A stretch of DNA of 64,000 bases from DASQZT01 sp963728965 (GCA_963728965.1 CAVSMH010000008.1:558001-622000); one strand, 5' to 3'. Counted from the first letter of the stretch, positions 11,201 through 25,432 are shown. Translations and numbers: made by a program. Notes: generated by a model not told the origin, from the letters alone.

Positions 11201-11849
11201 GAGCAATCGCCCCCATGCCGTGAATGCTAATTTCGGGTACGAGTTTCCCGATGGCAGCCGGTTGTGGCACAACGCCGTGGGTAAGCAGGTATTGGACGGC
11301 TGGCGCATCACCGGCACGGCGTCCCTCTATTCCGGACAGGCCATGAATGTCACCTGTAACTACACCAACAATCCGGTGGGATATCCCAACGGCACTCCTA
11401 CCGGCGGAGTCCTGTTCCGCTGCCTGATGCCGGATCCCACCATGAACGGCGTGTGGCTGCAATCCGGAGCGACGCCCCAATCCGTCGGCTCCACGGCCGA
11501 CCCCAACCTCTGGTATCCGTTCAACCGCGCCAACTTTGTTTTGCCCAAGGACATTCCAACGTTTACACGCGGCATGATCGGCAACGAACCGCCCACACTG
11601 ACCTACGGCCCCGGTGTCGAGATCTTCAATATCTCGCTACAGAAAGACTTCCGCATCAAAGAAGGTCAGAGGCTGGAGTTCAAGATGGAAGCCATCAACG
11701 CGTTCAACCACTTCAACCCCAACAACCCGAACACCACCCTCACCCTGAATTATCAGACCGGCGCCAACACCAACGCGGCGTTCGGGACCATTTCGGGGTC
11801 GCAGTACAACAACCGCCGCGCCATCGTTTCGCTGCGGTATGTGTTCTAG
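8244..11849 (+). CDS. Oar-like TonB-dependent outer-membrane receptor with carboxypeptidase-regulatory domain
   Basis: 1201 residues from GTG 8244, with GGAGG at 8233-8237. The signal peptide covers residues 1-24. A CarboxypepD_reg-like beta sandwich follows (QIAGHLVDPAGAIVAGAPV to about residue 110), then a plug domain (ARSGGQMNVIIKSGTNTFHG near residue 240) and a large beta barrel ending in an aromatic residue (SLRYVF). This is the acidobacterial Oar/Cna-B-like receptor family, which imports oligosaccharides or other large solutes. The upstream LacI regulator and operator suggest induction by the sugar whose oxidation the preceding genes carry out. A strong terminator follows. Confidence 0.9.
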   Translation: MNRLCIAAGILSVLLALGPAANSQTITGQIAGHLVDPAGAIVAGAPVRLTNDLTKQVREFLTDSNGSFVFTNLVPGSYSIHIVQPGFKAYDQTGITVSAVERVDLHDLKLQVGDVSTTVEVAAQAVHVATDSSDRGVSVGLTQIEDTVTRGRNFMALLGTLPGVQDLTSYDTRGWGTGSPTLLGGQTGQKLLTLDGAAAQDSGNRDFGYIAPSVDAIGEVKVLLANYNAEYGARSGGQMNVIIKSGTNTFHGSGYFFFRNEALNSNEFFNNKTGVPRPMYRYQNLGGTIGGPFIIPGTNFNKSRNRLFWFFSYDYLHSSNVTSPQRYTMPTALERQGDFSQTVTTTGALIPIKDPTTGQPFPENRIPASQIDRAGLAFMNLFPMPNTVDPTGQRQYNAQFVNPFSQPRTDRILRFDYPISSKTTSYVRLIQDYTGNDGYGQILGALGDGWRQFPHGYDIPSAGAVAALIHTFTPNLISETSWGINRGHQMNTPTDQALYQNSLLPLKDSAGEIPLTRLFQSNYLNLRPNIDFGLPNSFSAQSPGQSISDAPRYGFDSRWPFDGTDQLQTISSNVTWIKGAHNIKAGIYLERMARNVSIYSTYNIAGTYYFGSDTASPVDTNYPFSNLLTGSFFAYGEDSKKQVNHARYTQVDWFVQDSWKVHRRLTVDLGMRFQRMGALHTAGQWLGLFDTSAYDPNKAGQPLYPALVNGKKVSMNPATSATYPYVRQGTFDPASYTDTPFTGVTQYTGSYWKTPPITLGPRVGFAYDVFGNGKMAIRGGFGIFYDRAQIVDYIGAQGVGTGPQAAPPNFLAPILLNTTFAAMSGSQALYTPQNIQGGPRDFTPPSSYNWSIGVQRDIGKGLILDVAYVGNAFHHGYNWNTDDLNAVAPFTTWTPQGGTNKTYVDPTSSSGALYSTNLIRSLTGFKGVAQIPVYTSIGASNYNSLQVQVNRRVGRRFQFSTNYTWSKTLNYSHQQWTDDYLTKNVTSNRPHAVNANFGYEFPDGSRLWHNAVGKQVLDGWRITGTASLYSGQAMNVTCNYTNNPVGYPNGTPTGGVLFRCLMPDPTMNGVWLQSGATPQSVGSTADPNLWYPFNRANFVLPKDIPTFTRGMIGNEPPTLTYGPGVEIFNISLQKDFRIKEGQRLEFKMEAINAFNHFNPNNPNTTLTLNYQTGANTNAAFGTISGSQYNNRRAIVSLRYVF

Positions 11850-11878
11850 TCCGTCGCCGCATCACTAACGAGGTTCCC

Positions 11879-11907
11879 AGGCCGCCCCGTCGGTGGGCGG
11901 CCTTTTT
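11879..11907 (+). terminator. Rho-independent terminator
   Basis: AGGCCGCCC (11879-11887) pairs perfectly with GGGCGGCCT (11895-11903) across a 7-nt loop and is followed by a T run (11903-11907). It closes the receptor transcript. Confidence 0.93.
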
Positions 11908-12096
11908 CATTTCCCCGAAGCGCCCTTGCCTCATTACCCGGGTGCGCCGTGTTGTGTTTGGGATTTCACGCTGCGGCGACGCCGCCCGGCGCTTTTCGTA
12001 CGAACCCGAACCGTGCGGGTCCGCCGTGTCCTACCGCGCCTCCCATAATCGTATGAGCAACCTGCAAGCACCTGACGTGTCGAATCGAGAGGGACA

Positions 12097-17915
<5,819 letters not shown>

Positions 17916-17919
<4 letters not shown>

Positions 17920-19178
17920 CCGGGAGTGGGGCGACCCCGCAGTTAGGCGAACCGGGGCCGCACGGCCAGGTTGCTCCGGTGAAGATCCTGCTGGTGGACG
18001 ATCAGCCGGAGAACCTGCTGTCGGCCGGTGCCGTGCTGGACGTGCTGGGCGAAGAGGTTGTGAAGGCGACATCCGGACGGGAGGCTCTCTTGCACCTGCT
18101 GGATCACGAGTTCGCCGTGATTCTGCTGGATATCATGATGCCCGAAATGGACGGGTTCGAAACCGCCGCCCTCATCCGGCAGCGCGAACGATCGCGCGAC
18201 ACACCCATCATTTTTCTGACGGCGCTCGGGGCAAGCGAAGAGCACATGCGGCGCGGCTACGACCTCGGGGCCGTCGATTACATCACCAAGCCGTTCGTGC
18301 CCGAGATTCTCCGCTCGAAGGTGAGCGCGTTCGTGGAACTGCACCGCAAGACCCTGCTGCTGGCCCAGCAATCGAAACTGCTGGAGAGCCGCAACGCGGA
18401 GTTGCAGGGCGCTATGGAACGGAGTTCCCAGGCCGAGGAGGAGATCACCGCCCTGAACCGCCACCTGGAGCGCCAGCTTACGCAACTGGCCGAGATGAAC
18501 CGCGAACTGGAGGCGTTCAGCTACACCGTGTCGCACGATCTGCGGGCGCCGCTCAGCCGGATCGGAGGGTTCAGCCGCGCGCTGCTGGACTTCCATGCCG
18601 ATCAACTCGACCCCACCGGCCGTCTTTACCTGGAGCGCATCGACCACTCCGCCGCACGGATGTGCGAGCTCGTCGAGGACCTGCTGAACTTCTCGCGGCT
18701 GGCTCGGTCTGACCTCAGCGAGGAGGAAGTGGACCTCAGCGCGCTGGCCGCCGCGATCGATGCCGAATTGCGGTCCCGCGAGCCGGATCGCCAGGTGCAG
18801 TTCCTGAACCCGCCGGGGTTGAGTGCCTGGGGCGACCCGGCGCTGTTGCGGGCGGCGTTGCTGAACCTGCTGGAGAACGCCTGGAAATATACCCGGAAGC
18901 ATGCCACCGCATGCATCGAGTTCGGTATCATTCAGACTTCGGGAGGATCGGTATATTTCGTGCGCGACGACGGGGCCGGGTTCGAGATGGCGGATGCGGA
19001 GCGACTGTTCCGGCCCTTTGAGCGGCTCCACAAAGACTCGGAATTCGCGGGCACGGGCATCGGCCTGGCGACCGTCGAGCGGGTGATCCGGCGCCACGGC
19101 GGGCGGGTGTGGGCGGAGGGAGAGATCGAACGGGGGGCGACCTTTTACTTCGCCCTCCCTAGGGAGGTGAACCGATGA
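17916..19178 (+). CDS. response regulator-histidine kinase fusion
   Basis: 420 residues from ATG 17916, which overlaps the upstream stop as ATGA. An N-terminal receiver domain (22-140) has paired acids at 28-29 and phospho-Asp 72 (LLDIMMPEMDG). A coiled coil (about 150-195) leads to a HisKA domain with YTVSHDLRAPLSRIGGF (phospho-His 207) and an HATPase domain (NLLENAWKYT, GAGFEMADAERLF, GTGIGLATV). The kinase core resembles bacteriophytochrome-type HWE-less kinases. Such a soluble protein probably takes a phosphoryl group from a partner and adjusts its own kinase activity. It is the second gene of a three-gene signalling operon. Confidence 0.92.
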
Positions 19179-20803
19179 GCCAGGCAGCGGCAAGAACTCA
19201 GGCAACGCCCCTGCGGGTGCTGATTCTGGAAGACTCCGAAGAAGACGCGGACCTGATCGTGCTGGAATTGAAGCGGGGCGGGTACGACCCCATCTACCGC
19301 CGCGTGGACACCGCCGACAGTATGCGGCGCGCGCTCGCCGAGAGCGAATGGGACGTCGTGCTTTCCGACTTTTCAATGCCCGGTTTTTCGGTCATGGAAG
19401 CCCTCGGCACGGTCCAGGAGCGGGGAGTGGATCTGCCCTTCGTTATCGTCTCGGCGACGATTGGCGAGGAGGCGGCCGTGGAGGCGATGAAGGCCGGCGC
19501 GCACGATTACGTTCTGAAGCACCGCCTGGGCCGGCTGGTGCCCGCCGTCAAACGCGAGCTGCGCGAAAGCGCCGTGCGCCGCGAGCGGCGACACCTGGAA
19601 GAACAGCTTCGCCACGCACAGAAACTCGAGAGCCTCGGCTTGCTGGCCGGTGGTGTGGCGCACGATTTCAACAACCTGCTTACCGGCATCCTGGGCAATG
19701 CCAGCCTCGTGCTGGATATGAGCGATAGAAGCTCGCCCGTCCGGTGCATGCTCGAGGACATCATCCGCGCCAGCGAGCGCGCCGCCGACTTGACGCGGCA
19801 ACTGCTCGCCTATGCCGGCAAGGGCAAGTTCGTGGTCGGTCCGATCGACGTGTCGGAACTGGTGCGCGACATCAGTGAGCTCATGCGGTCGTCGGTGCCG
19901 CGTACGGTCGAGCTCAAGCTGCACCTGGAAGCCGAATTGCCTTACGTGGAAGGCGATGCCAGCCAGTTGCAGCAATTGGTGATGAATCTGATCCTCAACG
20001 CGGTCGAAGCCACCGGCGAACGGCCGGGCGTGGTCAGGGTGGTAACCGGAGTGCGCGAGATCGACCCGGACGTCCGCCTGGGCCACTATCGTCCCGATCC
20101 CCCGGGTGCTGGAAAGTACGTCATGATTCAGGTGTCCGACGATGGTTGCGGCATGACCGAAGCGGTGAAGGCACAGATCTTCGATCCGTTTTTCACCACC
20201 AAGTTCACCGGACGGGGCCTCGGGCTCGCCGCCGCGCTGGGAATCGCCCGCGGACATAAGGGGGCCATTGCCGTAGAGAGCGCGGAGGGGCTGGGCAGCA
20301 CGTTCACGGTGCTGTTTCCGGCGCTGGGCGGCTGCGGTGCCGCGATCGGGGGCGTGGAGGATCGAGGGGCCGAGATGCCCGAACCCGGTTCGAGCGCCGT
20401 GCTCATCATCGACGACGAAGACGTCGTGCGGCGCGCCGCCCGCGCGACCCTGGAACATTTCGGGTTCACTGTGTTTGAAGCATCCGATGGCCGCGATGGA
20501 GCGGACCTGTTCAGCCGTCTGCACGATCGCATTTCCCTGGTGCTGCTCGACCTGACCATGCCGCGCATGGACGGCCACGAAGTATGGCGGTACATCCGCC
20601 GGTTGCGGCCGGACATGGAGATCGTGATTTCGAGCGGATTTGAACAGTCGGACGCCATGAAGCAGTTTGTCGAAGACCCCGGACTGCACTTCATCCAGAA
20701 GCCCTACACGGCGAATTCGCTGGTACGGATGATCCGGTCGGTGCTGGACATGCGCGAGCGGCGCTTAGGTATAGACGTTTCGGTGGAAAGTGGAGACCAG
20801 TAG
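19175..20803 (+). CDS. receiver-kinase-receiver hybrid histidine kinase
   Basis: 542 residues, start ATG 19175 overlapping the previous stop (ATGA). Receiver 1 (9-130) has phospho-Asp 65 in LSDFSMPG. The HisKA domain has GGVAHDFNNLL (phospho-His 163), an NtrB-like motif, followed by an HATPase domain (NLILNAVEAT, DDGCGM, GRGLGLAAALGI). Receiver 2 has LLDLTMPRMDG (Asp 459). It has no transmembrane segment and no DNA-binding output. With the two preceding genes it makes a multi-step phosphorelay whose final output protein is not encoded here. The lysine after receiver 2 (FIQKPY) is intact. Confidence 0.92.
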   Translation: MSQAAARTQATPLRVLILEDSEEDADLIVLELKRGGYDPIYRRVDTADSMRRALAESEWDVVLSDFSMPGFSVMEALGTVQERGVDLPFVIVSATIGEEAAVEAMKAGAHDYVLKHRLGRLVPAVKRELRESAVRRERRHLEEQLRHAQKLESLGLLAGGVAHDFNNLLTGILGNASLVLDMSDRSSPVRCMLEDIIRASERAADLTRQLLAYAGKGKFVVGPIDVSELVRDISELMRSSVPRTVELKLHLEAELPYVEGDASQLQQLVMNLILNAVEATGERPGVVRVVTGVREIDPDVRLGHYRPDPPGAGKYVMIQVSDDGCGMTEAVKAQIFDPFFTTKFTGRGLGLAAALGIARGHKGAIAVESAEGLGSTFTVLFPALGGCGAAIGGVEDRGAEMPEPGSSAVLIIDDEDVVRRAARATLEHFGFTVFEASDGRDGADLFSRLHDRISLVLLDLTMPRMDGHEVWRYIRRLRPDMEIVISSGFEQSDAMKQFVEDPGLHFIQKPYTANSLVRMIRSVLDMRERRLGIDVSVESGDQ

Positions 20804-20909
20804 GCACTTTCCGTGGCTTGAACAACCCGGCCTTTTCTATAGTCAGATCGTAGCTGGCCGGTTTGAGCAGTGGGATGGCATAGATGCCCTGTTTCGTGAA
20901 GGTGGGCGA

Positions 20910-21016
20910 TGGGCGGCGCCGCTCTCGGTGACGTTTACCGCGGCGCCTGGAACAGCCTTACCTGTGGGGTCAACCACACGGCCGATGACTTGGGCGGTCT
21001 GGGCGAACAGAGCTGT
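20910..21016 (-). pseudogene. remnant: N-terminus of an Oar-like receptor
   Basis: Read on the minus strand, this stretch gives LFAQTAQVIGRVVDPTGKAV followed by PGAAVNVTESGAA. That is the end of a signal peptide plus the start of a carboxypeptidase-regulatory domain, as in the intact receptor at 8.2 kb. The similarity ends abruptly and the rest of the gene is missing. Confidence 0.6.
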
Positions 21017-21025
21017 TGAGCCGCA

Positions 21026-21305
21026 AACTGGCCGTCGAACGCCTACAGCCCGGCGACCGGCCTCCTTTACCTGTTCGCCGAGGAGTCCTGCAATATCTAC
21101 AGCAAGAACGATCAGTGGTGGGAGGCGGGCAAGTCGTTCTACGGCGGAGCCGCGCGGCTCGCTCCTGGCGAGAGCGGCAAGTTGCTGAAAGCGATCGATA
21201 TTCAGACCGGCAAGACCGCCTGGGAAATTCCCGATGTCGGCGGCGGGATCTTGGGAAGCGGGCTGATGGCCACCGCTGGAGGGCTGATCTTCTATAGCGA
21301 CGCGA
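21026..21305 (+). pseudogene. remnant: C-terminal part of a PQQ dehydrogenase
   Basis: In frame from 21026 the translation begins NWPSNAYSPATGLLYLFAEE and later contains LLKAIDIQTGKTAWEIPDVG and ATAGGLIFY. These are late-blade motifs of PQQ-dependent dehydrogenases. There is no start region, and the sequence breaks off at LIFYSDA, where it joins receptor sequence in the same frame. Confidence 0.7.
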
Positions 21306-21308
21306 TCC

Positions 21309-21480
21309 AGCGGCGGGTACCTGGCGACGGGGTGGTGGAAGTTCAGTACACAGGCAGCAAGGGAACGCACCTCTCCTTCGGCACCGACGACGTGCTGGGA
21401 AACAAAGAACAAGCTGGATCCTAAGTACTGGAAACTGGAACGGGACGCCCTTGAGGAATTTGTTCCCAATCCGTTCTCTG
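21309..21480 (+). pseudogene. remnant: barrel segment of an Oar-like receptor
   Basis: QRRVPGDGVVEVQYTGSKGT followed by HLSFGTDDVLGN matches the barrel region of acidobacterial Oar-type receptors. A frameshift near 21412 then moves the match to another frame, NKLDPKYWKLERDALEEFVP. It is fused in frame to the PQQ dehydrogenase remnant just upstream. Confidence 0.65.
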
Positions 21481-22067
21481 ATTCGCGTCGCCGATGAAGC
21501 ACAAGCGAAGCGGCGCGGCGATGCCGAAGATCGTGTGAGAGCCTCTCGACGGAATCGCCGTTCAGGTTCTTGGCGGGGCACTTCTTCCCCAGGCTTCCGT
21601 ACAAGCCACCGGGCGAACGAGATGACAACTGATTTGATTTCAATGGTTCCACAGCCCCGGCATTTCCACAGCTCACGCGCCTTCCGGTTTTGCGCCGTGG
21701 CCATCACGCTGGTCCGCCTCCTTCACTGTCAGCTGGCTTTCCGCCTGCTGTTTCTGCTTGGCGTGCGTGACCATGCCGTGGCGCTCGGTGAGCGCGATTC
21801 TCGATGGTCACATTAGTCGTCGTCGAGCGGCCGGGATTTCTATTGTCGCCGAACAGCAAGATACGCGAATTCGTTCTGCTGGGCCACAAAAGGCCACAAA
21901 TGGGCCGGGGTTTTTAGGAGTCGGTTCGGAATGCAGTCCTTCAGGGAAATCGTGAACGACAGGAGAGACGGGTCCGGGTGAGGTGCTCCCAAAAGCATTT
22001 GCGGATTCCGAGCAGGTTGTCACCATCCGCTCGGAAACCGCCATCCACGCTTCCGTTCTGGCGCTCT
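21481..22067 (+). other. no intact gene recognised
   Basis: About 590 bases between remnants. Frames on both strands are short, basic and unlike protein. I see no start with a good ribosome binding site and no transposase motif. It is probably degraded DNA belonging to the same graveyard. Confidence 0.5.
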
Positions 22068-22493
22068 TTATCCGAGTGGTAGTGCGGCGAGTCGGAGGAT
22101 GATGTTCCCGTTGTGCGTGCCTTTCGGGAGCACAAGTTCCTTTTGTACGGGGCCGTTGGGGCCGAGTTCGAAGTACGGCTTTCGGACTTCGTCCGGGACG
22201 ATAAGTGCGAGGTTCATGCGCAATGGCTTGTCTTTGTCGGTGGGGAGCGTGTCGACTTCGAGCCGTACGTGGTCGGTTTGCCCGATGACGTACACCTGGT
22301 CATCCCCGAGCCCTCCGATGCCGGTGTTGAGTTGATCGACGCCGGCGCCCGCCACGGCGCCGAAGAAACTGCTCAGTCCCGCACGGCGTTTACCTACAGG
22401 CTCGCTGGCAGCATGCCTGCGAGATCGGGGCCGTGAAACCTTCATTTCGGAAAGTGGCCCAAAGCCTCGCCGTGAGAGATCGCGCCCCTGCAC
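22068..22493 (-). pseudogene. C-terminal fragment of an unknown protein
   Basis: The last 92 residues of this frame look like real protein: VDQLNTGIGGLGDDQVYVIG, then HVRLEVDTLPTDKDKPLRMN and a terminal NIILRLAALPLG. The upstream part of the frame is Arg-rich and does not look coding, and there is no convincing start. It is probably the 3' end of a decayed gene. I do not recognise the family. Confidence 0.4.
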
Positions 22494-22605
22494 TCGACGT
22501 CACGTCTACGGGTCGGATCACGCCCAACTCATAGTAATGCGCGCTCTAGGGCCACTCGTATACTTGCGGCCACGTTACGATTTGGTTTGTCGCTCCCGGC
22601 CACTT

Positions 22606-22732
22606 AATGCTTCCAACCTGCTCAAGCCGAGCTTTCGTTTCATGCCAGTGCTGTACTCGCGCAGCTTTCTCGAGAGATCGCGATCGCCTAGCTCGAAGCG
22701 CTCGGTCAGGTTGGTCTCCGTGACGCTTGCGA
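22606..22732 (-). pseudogene. remnant: ABC transporter ATP-binding protein
   Basis: The minus strand reads ERFELGDRDLSRKLREYSTG followed by MKRKLGL. This is the region around the ABC signature motif of ABC-2-type ATPases (usually YSKGMKQKLGL). No Walker A or Walker B flanks it. It abuts a permease remnant on the opposite strand. Confidence 0.6.
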
Positions 22733-22733
22733 C

Positions 22734-23262
22734 GATTCCGGCTATGGAGATTGAGACCGGATTCATCGATCTTGTGCTGGCTCGGCCCGTGGCCAGGCAC
22801 TGGATCGTGACCCGGTCCATCTTGGTGGCGCTGATCTCTACCTTCTATCTGCTCGCCATGATGGCCCTCGGCACCTGGATTGGTCTGAGTAACTTTGCCG
22901 CGAAGGATGCCGGCTGGCCATCGGTTGGGCTCGTTGGTTCGCTGGCTATCAATCTGGGATTCCTGATGCTCTGCTGGGCTGCGATTGCGATGGCGATCGG
23001 CTGTGCTTGCCGCCGGAGGGGTTCCGCCGGAGCCATCGCGGGGTTGTTGGCGCTGGCGGCCTACCTTACCGACTACATCGGCCGGGCGTGGAAACCGGCG
23101 GAATCGGTCGCGTGGCATTCGCCCTTTCGGTATTACACGCCTTTTGAATTATTGATGGGTTCGGCCTTGTCGGCAAAGAGCCTGTACGTACTTGGTGGAA
23201 TCGCAGCTGCTGCGTTCGCGCTGGCGTACCTACTCTATTCGCGCAGAGACATTTCGCACTGA
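22734..23262 (+). pseudogene. remnant: ABC-2 family permease, C-terminal part
   Basis: From about 22734 the frame encodes MEIETGFIDLVLARPVARHW and then four or five hydrophobic helices, ending LLYSRRDISH, as in ABC-2 transporter permeases. The frame is open further upstream, but that part is antisense to the ATPase remnant and not permease-like, so the first third of the protein is missing. Confidence 0.6.
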
Positions 23263-23593
23263 CACCGGCGTCGAAAGTCGTTCTGGCGAAATCCTAGGCA
23301 TTTTAGAAATGTGGTGACAGCACGCCGCAGCGGTTTAACAATTCCCGCCCACTGGACAAAAAGTGTGGCGATGTCGTAAATTGGCCGTTTTCCCCGCCCA
23401 CTCCGAACTCTCACACTGCCCGCCTGGTCCCTTGACTCGTCGACTTGCGCGGCCGAAGCACACGACGCTCGCGCCGATAGCCGCCCGACTGCGGCCGGCG
23501 AATTGCAAGGTCCGCGCGGAGCTTAACCCGCGCCGAACAATCGCAACAAATCTGGCTGTTAAGATACGGCCAGTTATTCCGGCCGCCCAATTC
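23263..23593. other. intergenic, no gene seen
   Basis: About 330 bases containing one copy of the 18-bp CCCACTGGACAAAAAGTG motif (23348-23365). I see no coding frame with a protein-like composition; the region probably belongs to mobile-element debris. Confidence 0.5.
23348..23365 (+). repeat. 18-bp direct repeat, copy 1
   Basis: CCCACTGGACAAAAAGTG, identical and in the same orientation as the copy at 24514-24531. It may be an end of a lost insertion sequence. Confidence 0.7.
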
Positions 23594-24094
23594 TCACTTC
23601 GCCGCCCCCGGAGAAGTAATGGTCCCGTGGAACGAACCGGAGGTCAAGCCGGTTGTCTGGTTGATCAAGCGCTCGACCGTGAAGCTCCCTTGCGCTCCGG
23701 CGAATCGACCCGTACCACCCGTAATGGTGTCGATTTCCGTAATGCTGGAGACACCGGGTGTCGCCGTCGGCTCGCTCGATCCGGCAACTGTCGAATAGAT
23801 GCTGTCTCCATTGGCCGCGATCAATTGAGCAGTCCCTGTTGCGGTGCCGTTCGCAAGGGTCACCGTAAGGTGGTAGGTGAACGAGAATTGACCGACATGC
23901 GTACCGATTCCGGTGGCACTCCCATCGACGTCTAGTGTGGTTGGGGGAGGGCCGCCCTGGGGTATGTCGATCTCGTGTCCTTGTATAGAACCCTTGAAGG
24001 GTACCTGATCCCCAGCCGTCATAGGAACGGCAATCGCTGTCAGAATCATCGCCGCCATCGGCAGATACATTCCTTTTCTCAAGAGGGTCTTCAT
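23594..24094 (-). CDS. secreted beta-barrel-like protein of unknown function
   Basis: 166 residues from ATG 24094, chosen because MKTLLRKGMYLPMAAMILTA starts a clear signal peptide and GGAAGAA precedes it. After cleavage near ITAVPMTAGD-type residues (about 29) come Gly/Thr-rich strands ending in GGTGRFAGAQGSFTVERLIN and GSFHGTI. That pattern is common in dirigent/allene-oxide-cyclase-barrel-like secreted proteins of soil bacteria. It is flanked by two copies of an 18-bp repeat in an otherwise degraded region, so it may have arrived or survived with a mobile element. Role unknown. Confidence 0.7.
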   Translation of the reverse strand: MKTLLRKGMYLPMAAMILTAIAVPMTAGDQVPFKGSIQGHEIDIPQGGPPPTTLDVDGSATGIGTHVGQFSFTYHLTVTLANGTATGTAQLIAANGDSIYSTVAGSSEPTATPGVSSITEIDTITGGTGRFAGAQGSFTVERLINQTTGLTSGSFHGTITSPGAAK

Positions 24095-24315
24095 CGTTTC
24101 TTCCTTTGTTGGCTGTCGCGTCGGAATGCATCCCGTGGCTTCTGGGCATTCGGGTAGCGCCAATCCAGATCACGAGGCGACCTCGCTGGCTGCTGCACTT
24201 GCACTCCTATTTCACGGTTAGCTCCCCACCTGCCTGGATCGCCCGATTATGGCCGTTGCAGAAGGGGCGGCCCGTCGTGATTGAAGGGCGGCTTTCTGAG
24301 TGTGCGGGAGAGTTA

Positions 24316-24340
24316 GACTGATGTAGAGTATACATCAGTC
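24316..24340. repeat. perfect 10-bp inverted repeat with 5-nt loop
   Basis: GACTGATGTA (24316-24325) and TACATCAGTC (24331-24340) are exact reverse complements around GAGTA. No T tract follows on either strand, so it is not a standard terminator; it may be a mobile-element end or an operator. Confidence 0.8.
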
Positions 24341-24513
24341 CCGGACCGCAGCCGGGGCTGGCCTGAGCCTTTTAGGCATGAAGCCTGAGGCATAACGTCG
24401 GCTGCCTGGAGTGTGGGTTGCTTTGAGGTTGGAGGGAGAGTTCCCATAGCGCCATCGGAGACGTCGCAGGCGCCGAATCGAACGAGGGACGAAGCAACGT
24501 GTTCCAGTTCCCT

Positions 24514-24531
24514 CCCACTGGACAAAAAGTG
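24514..24531 (+). repeat. 18-bp direct repeat, copy 2
   Basis: CCCACTGGACAAAAAGTG again, here extended by GG to make an inverted pair CCCACT...AGTGGG. It lies 1166 bp from copy 1. Confidence 0.7.
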
Positions 24532-24756
24532 GGCTCTCTTTCCATTGGGCCGGCGATGGCGGGCCCAGTCTACGGAAAGCCGGTTTCACGGCCAGTGGCC
24601 GGACGCCGTGCAGGCGCCAATGGGGGGAACGCTGGCCTACAAGCGGGGTGTGATCTGTGACGCGGAGGCCAACTATAGCCGACCAACCACTCGAAAAGAG
24701 CCGCATTCCAGTAACGGCTCAACTTCCCAAGTTCCGAGTGGTGCCACCCGGCTAGC

Positions 24757-25416
24757 TCAATCCTGCGCCGCCTCGATGGTTTCGACGACCAGGCGGCGCA
24801 AGGGCTGCATCAGAGGTAGGCTGGAAACCTGGATCAGGCGCACGATGAGCCGCAGGCTTCGATCCAGCAGGAGGCGGGTTTTCCGCTGCTCGGGCGAGCG
24901 GTCCTGGATCCAGAACAGGATCAGGCCCATCTGGTAGAGCCAGAGCAGGCGGGGCAGGTAGGGTTTCAGCGCGGCGGGTATGCGCACTCGCGAGCCCTCC
25001 AGGGCCTGCTGGAAGAAGGCGATATCGGTCTGGCGGATTTCGAGCGTGCGCGGGCTGAACGGAGACAGGGGGTGGCCCGCGTCGGTGAATCCGGTGAGCG
25101 CGCCCAGCAGCCGGCGGTTGGGGGCGAAGTACTGCAATTTGACGTCGAGGACGGCAAGCAGCCGGCCGCGCAGATCCTTGGGGCCCTGTAGGGCCCGTTC
25201 CAGGAGGGGACGCAGTTCGTGCTGGGCCTGGTCGTAGAAGGCGAGCACGATTGCGTCTTTGGAATCGAAGTAGTAGTACGCCGCGCCGGTGGCGACGCCG
25301 GCCGCGGCGGCGATTTCGCGCATCGTGGCGCCCTCGAAACCGCGCGAGCGGAACAGTTCGAGGGCGGTCGCGAGGATCCGCGCGCGCGTCTCGTCGGACT
25401 TGGCGGTGGTCTTCAT
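24757..25416 (-). CDS. TetR family transcriptional regulator
   Basis: 219 residues. The N-terminal HTH is textbook TetR (TRARILATALELFRSRGFEG, then TMREIAAAAGVATGAAYYYF, residues 10-52), followed by a helical ligand-binding domain ending near residue 215. The start ATG at 25416 lies inside an 18-bp perfect palindrome, which points to tight autorepression. The nearest gene downstream of the palindrome on the other side is the large TPR/DUF5107 gene, transcribed in the same direction and ending 65 bp away, so the regulator may control only itself or a distant target. The ligand is unknown. Confidence 0.9.
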   Translation of the reverse strand: MKTTAKSDETRARILATALELFRSRGFEGATMREIAAAAGVATGAAYYYFDSKDAIVLAFYDQAQHELRPLLERALQGPKDLRGRLLAVLDVKLQYFAPNRRLLGALTGFTDAGHPLSPFSPRTLEIRQTDIAFFQQALEGSRVRIPAALKPYLPRLLWLYQMGLILFWIQDRSPEQRKTRLLLDRSLRLIVRLIQVSSLPLMQPLRRLVVETIEAAQD

Positions 25417-25432
25417 TTGAACATGTTCAAAT
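25415..25432. promoter_or_regulatory. TetR autoregulatory operator
   Basis: ATTTGAACATGTTCAAAT is an exact 18-bp palindrome that includes two bases of the regulator's start codon. Position and symmetry fit a TetR dimer site that blocks its own expression. Confidence 0.75.

Larger units (their letters stand above)
24095..24756. other. intergenic region with hairpin and repeat copy
   Basis: About 660 bases without a convincing gene. It holds a perfect hairpin (24316-24340) and the second 18-bp repeat (24514-24531). The open frames crossing it are Arg/Ser-rich and lack ribosome binding sites. Confidence 0.5.

Noticed and set aside
9456..11480. A 674-codon open frame on the minus strand
   Set aside because: It is fully antisense to the Oar-like receptor, has no family motifs, and is rich in Arg, Gly and Val as expected for a GC-rich shadow frame.
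21481..22067. A transposase remnant in the graveyard
   Set aside because: Some frames are basic, but I found no DDE, HTH or other transposase motif that could be defended.
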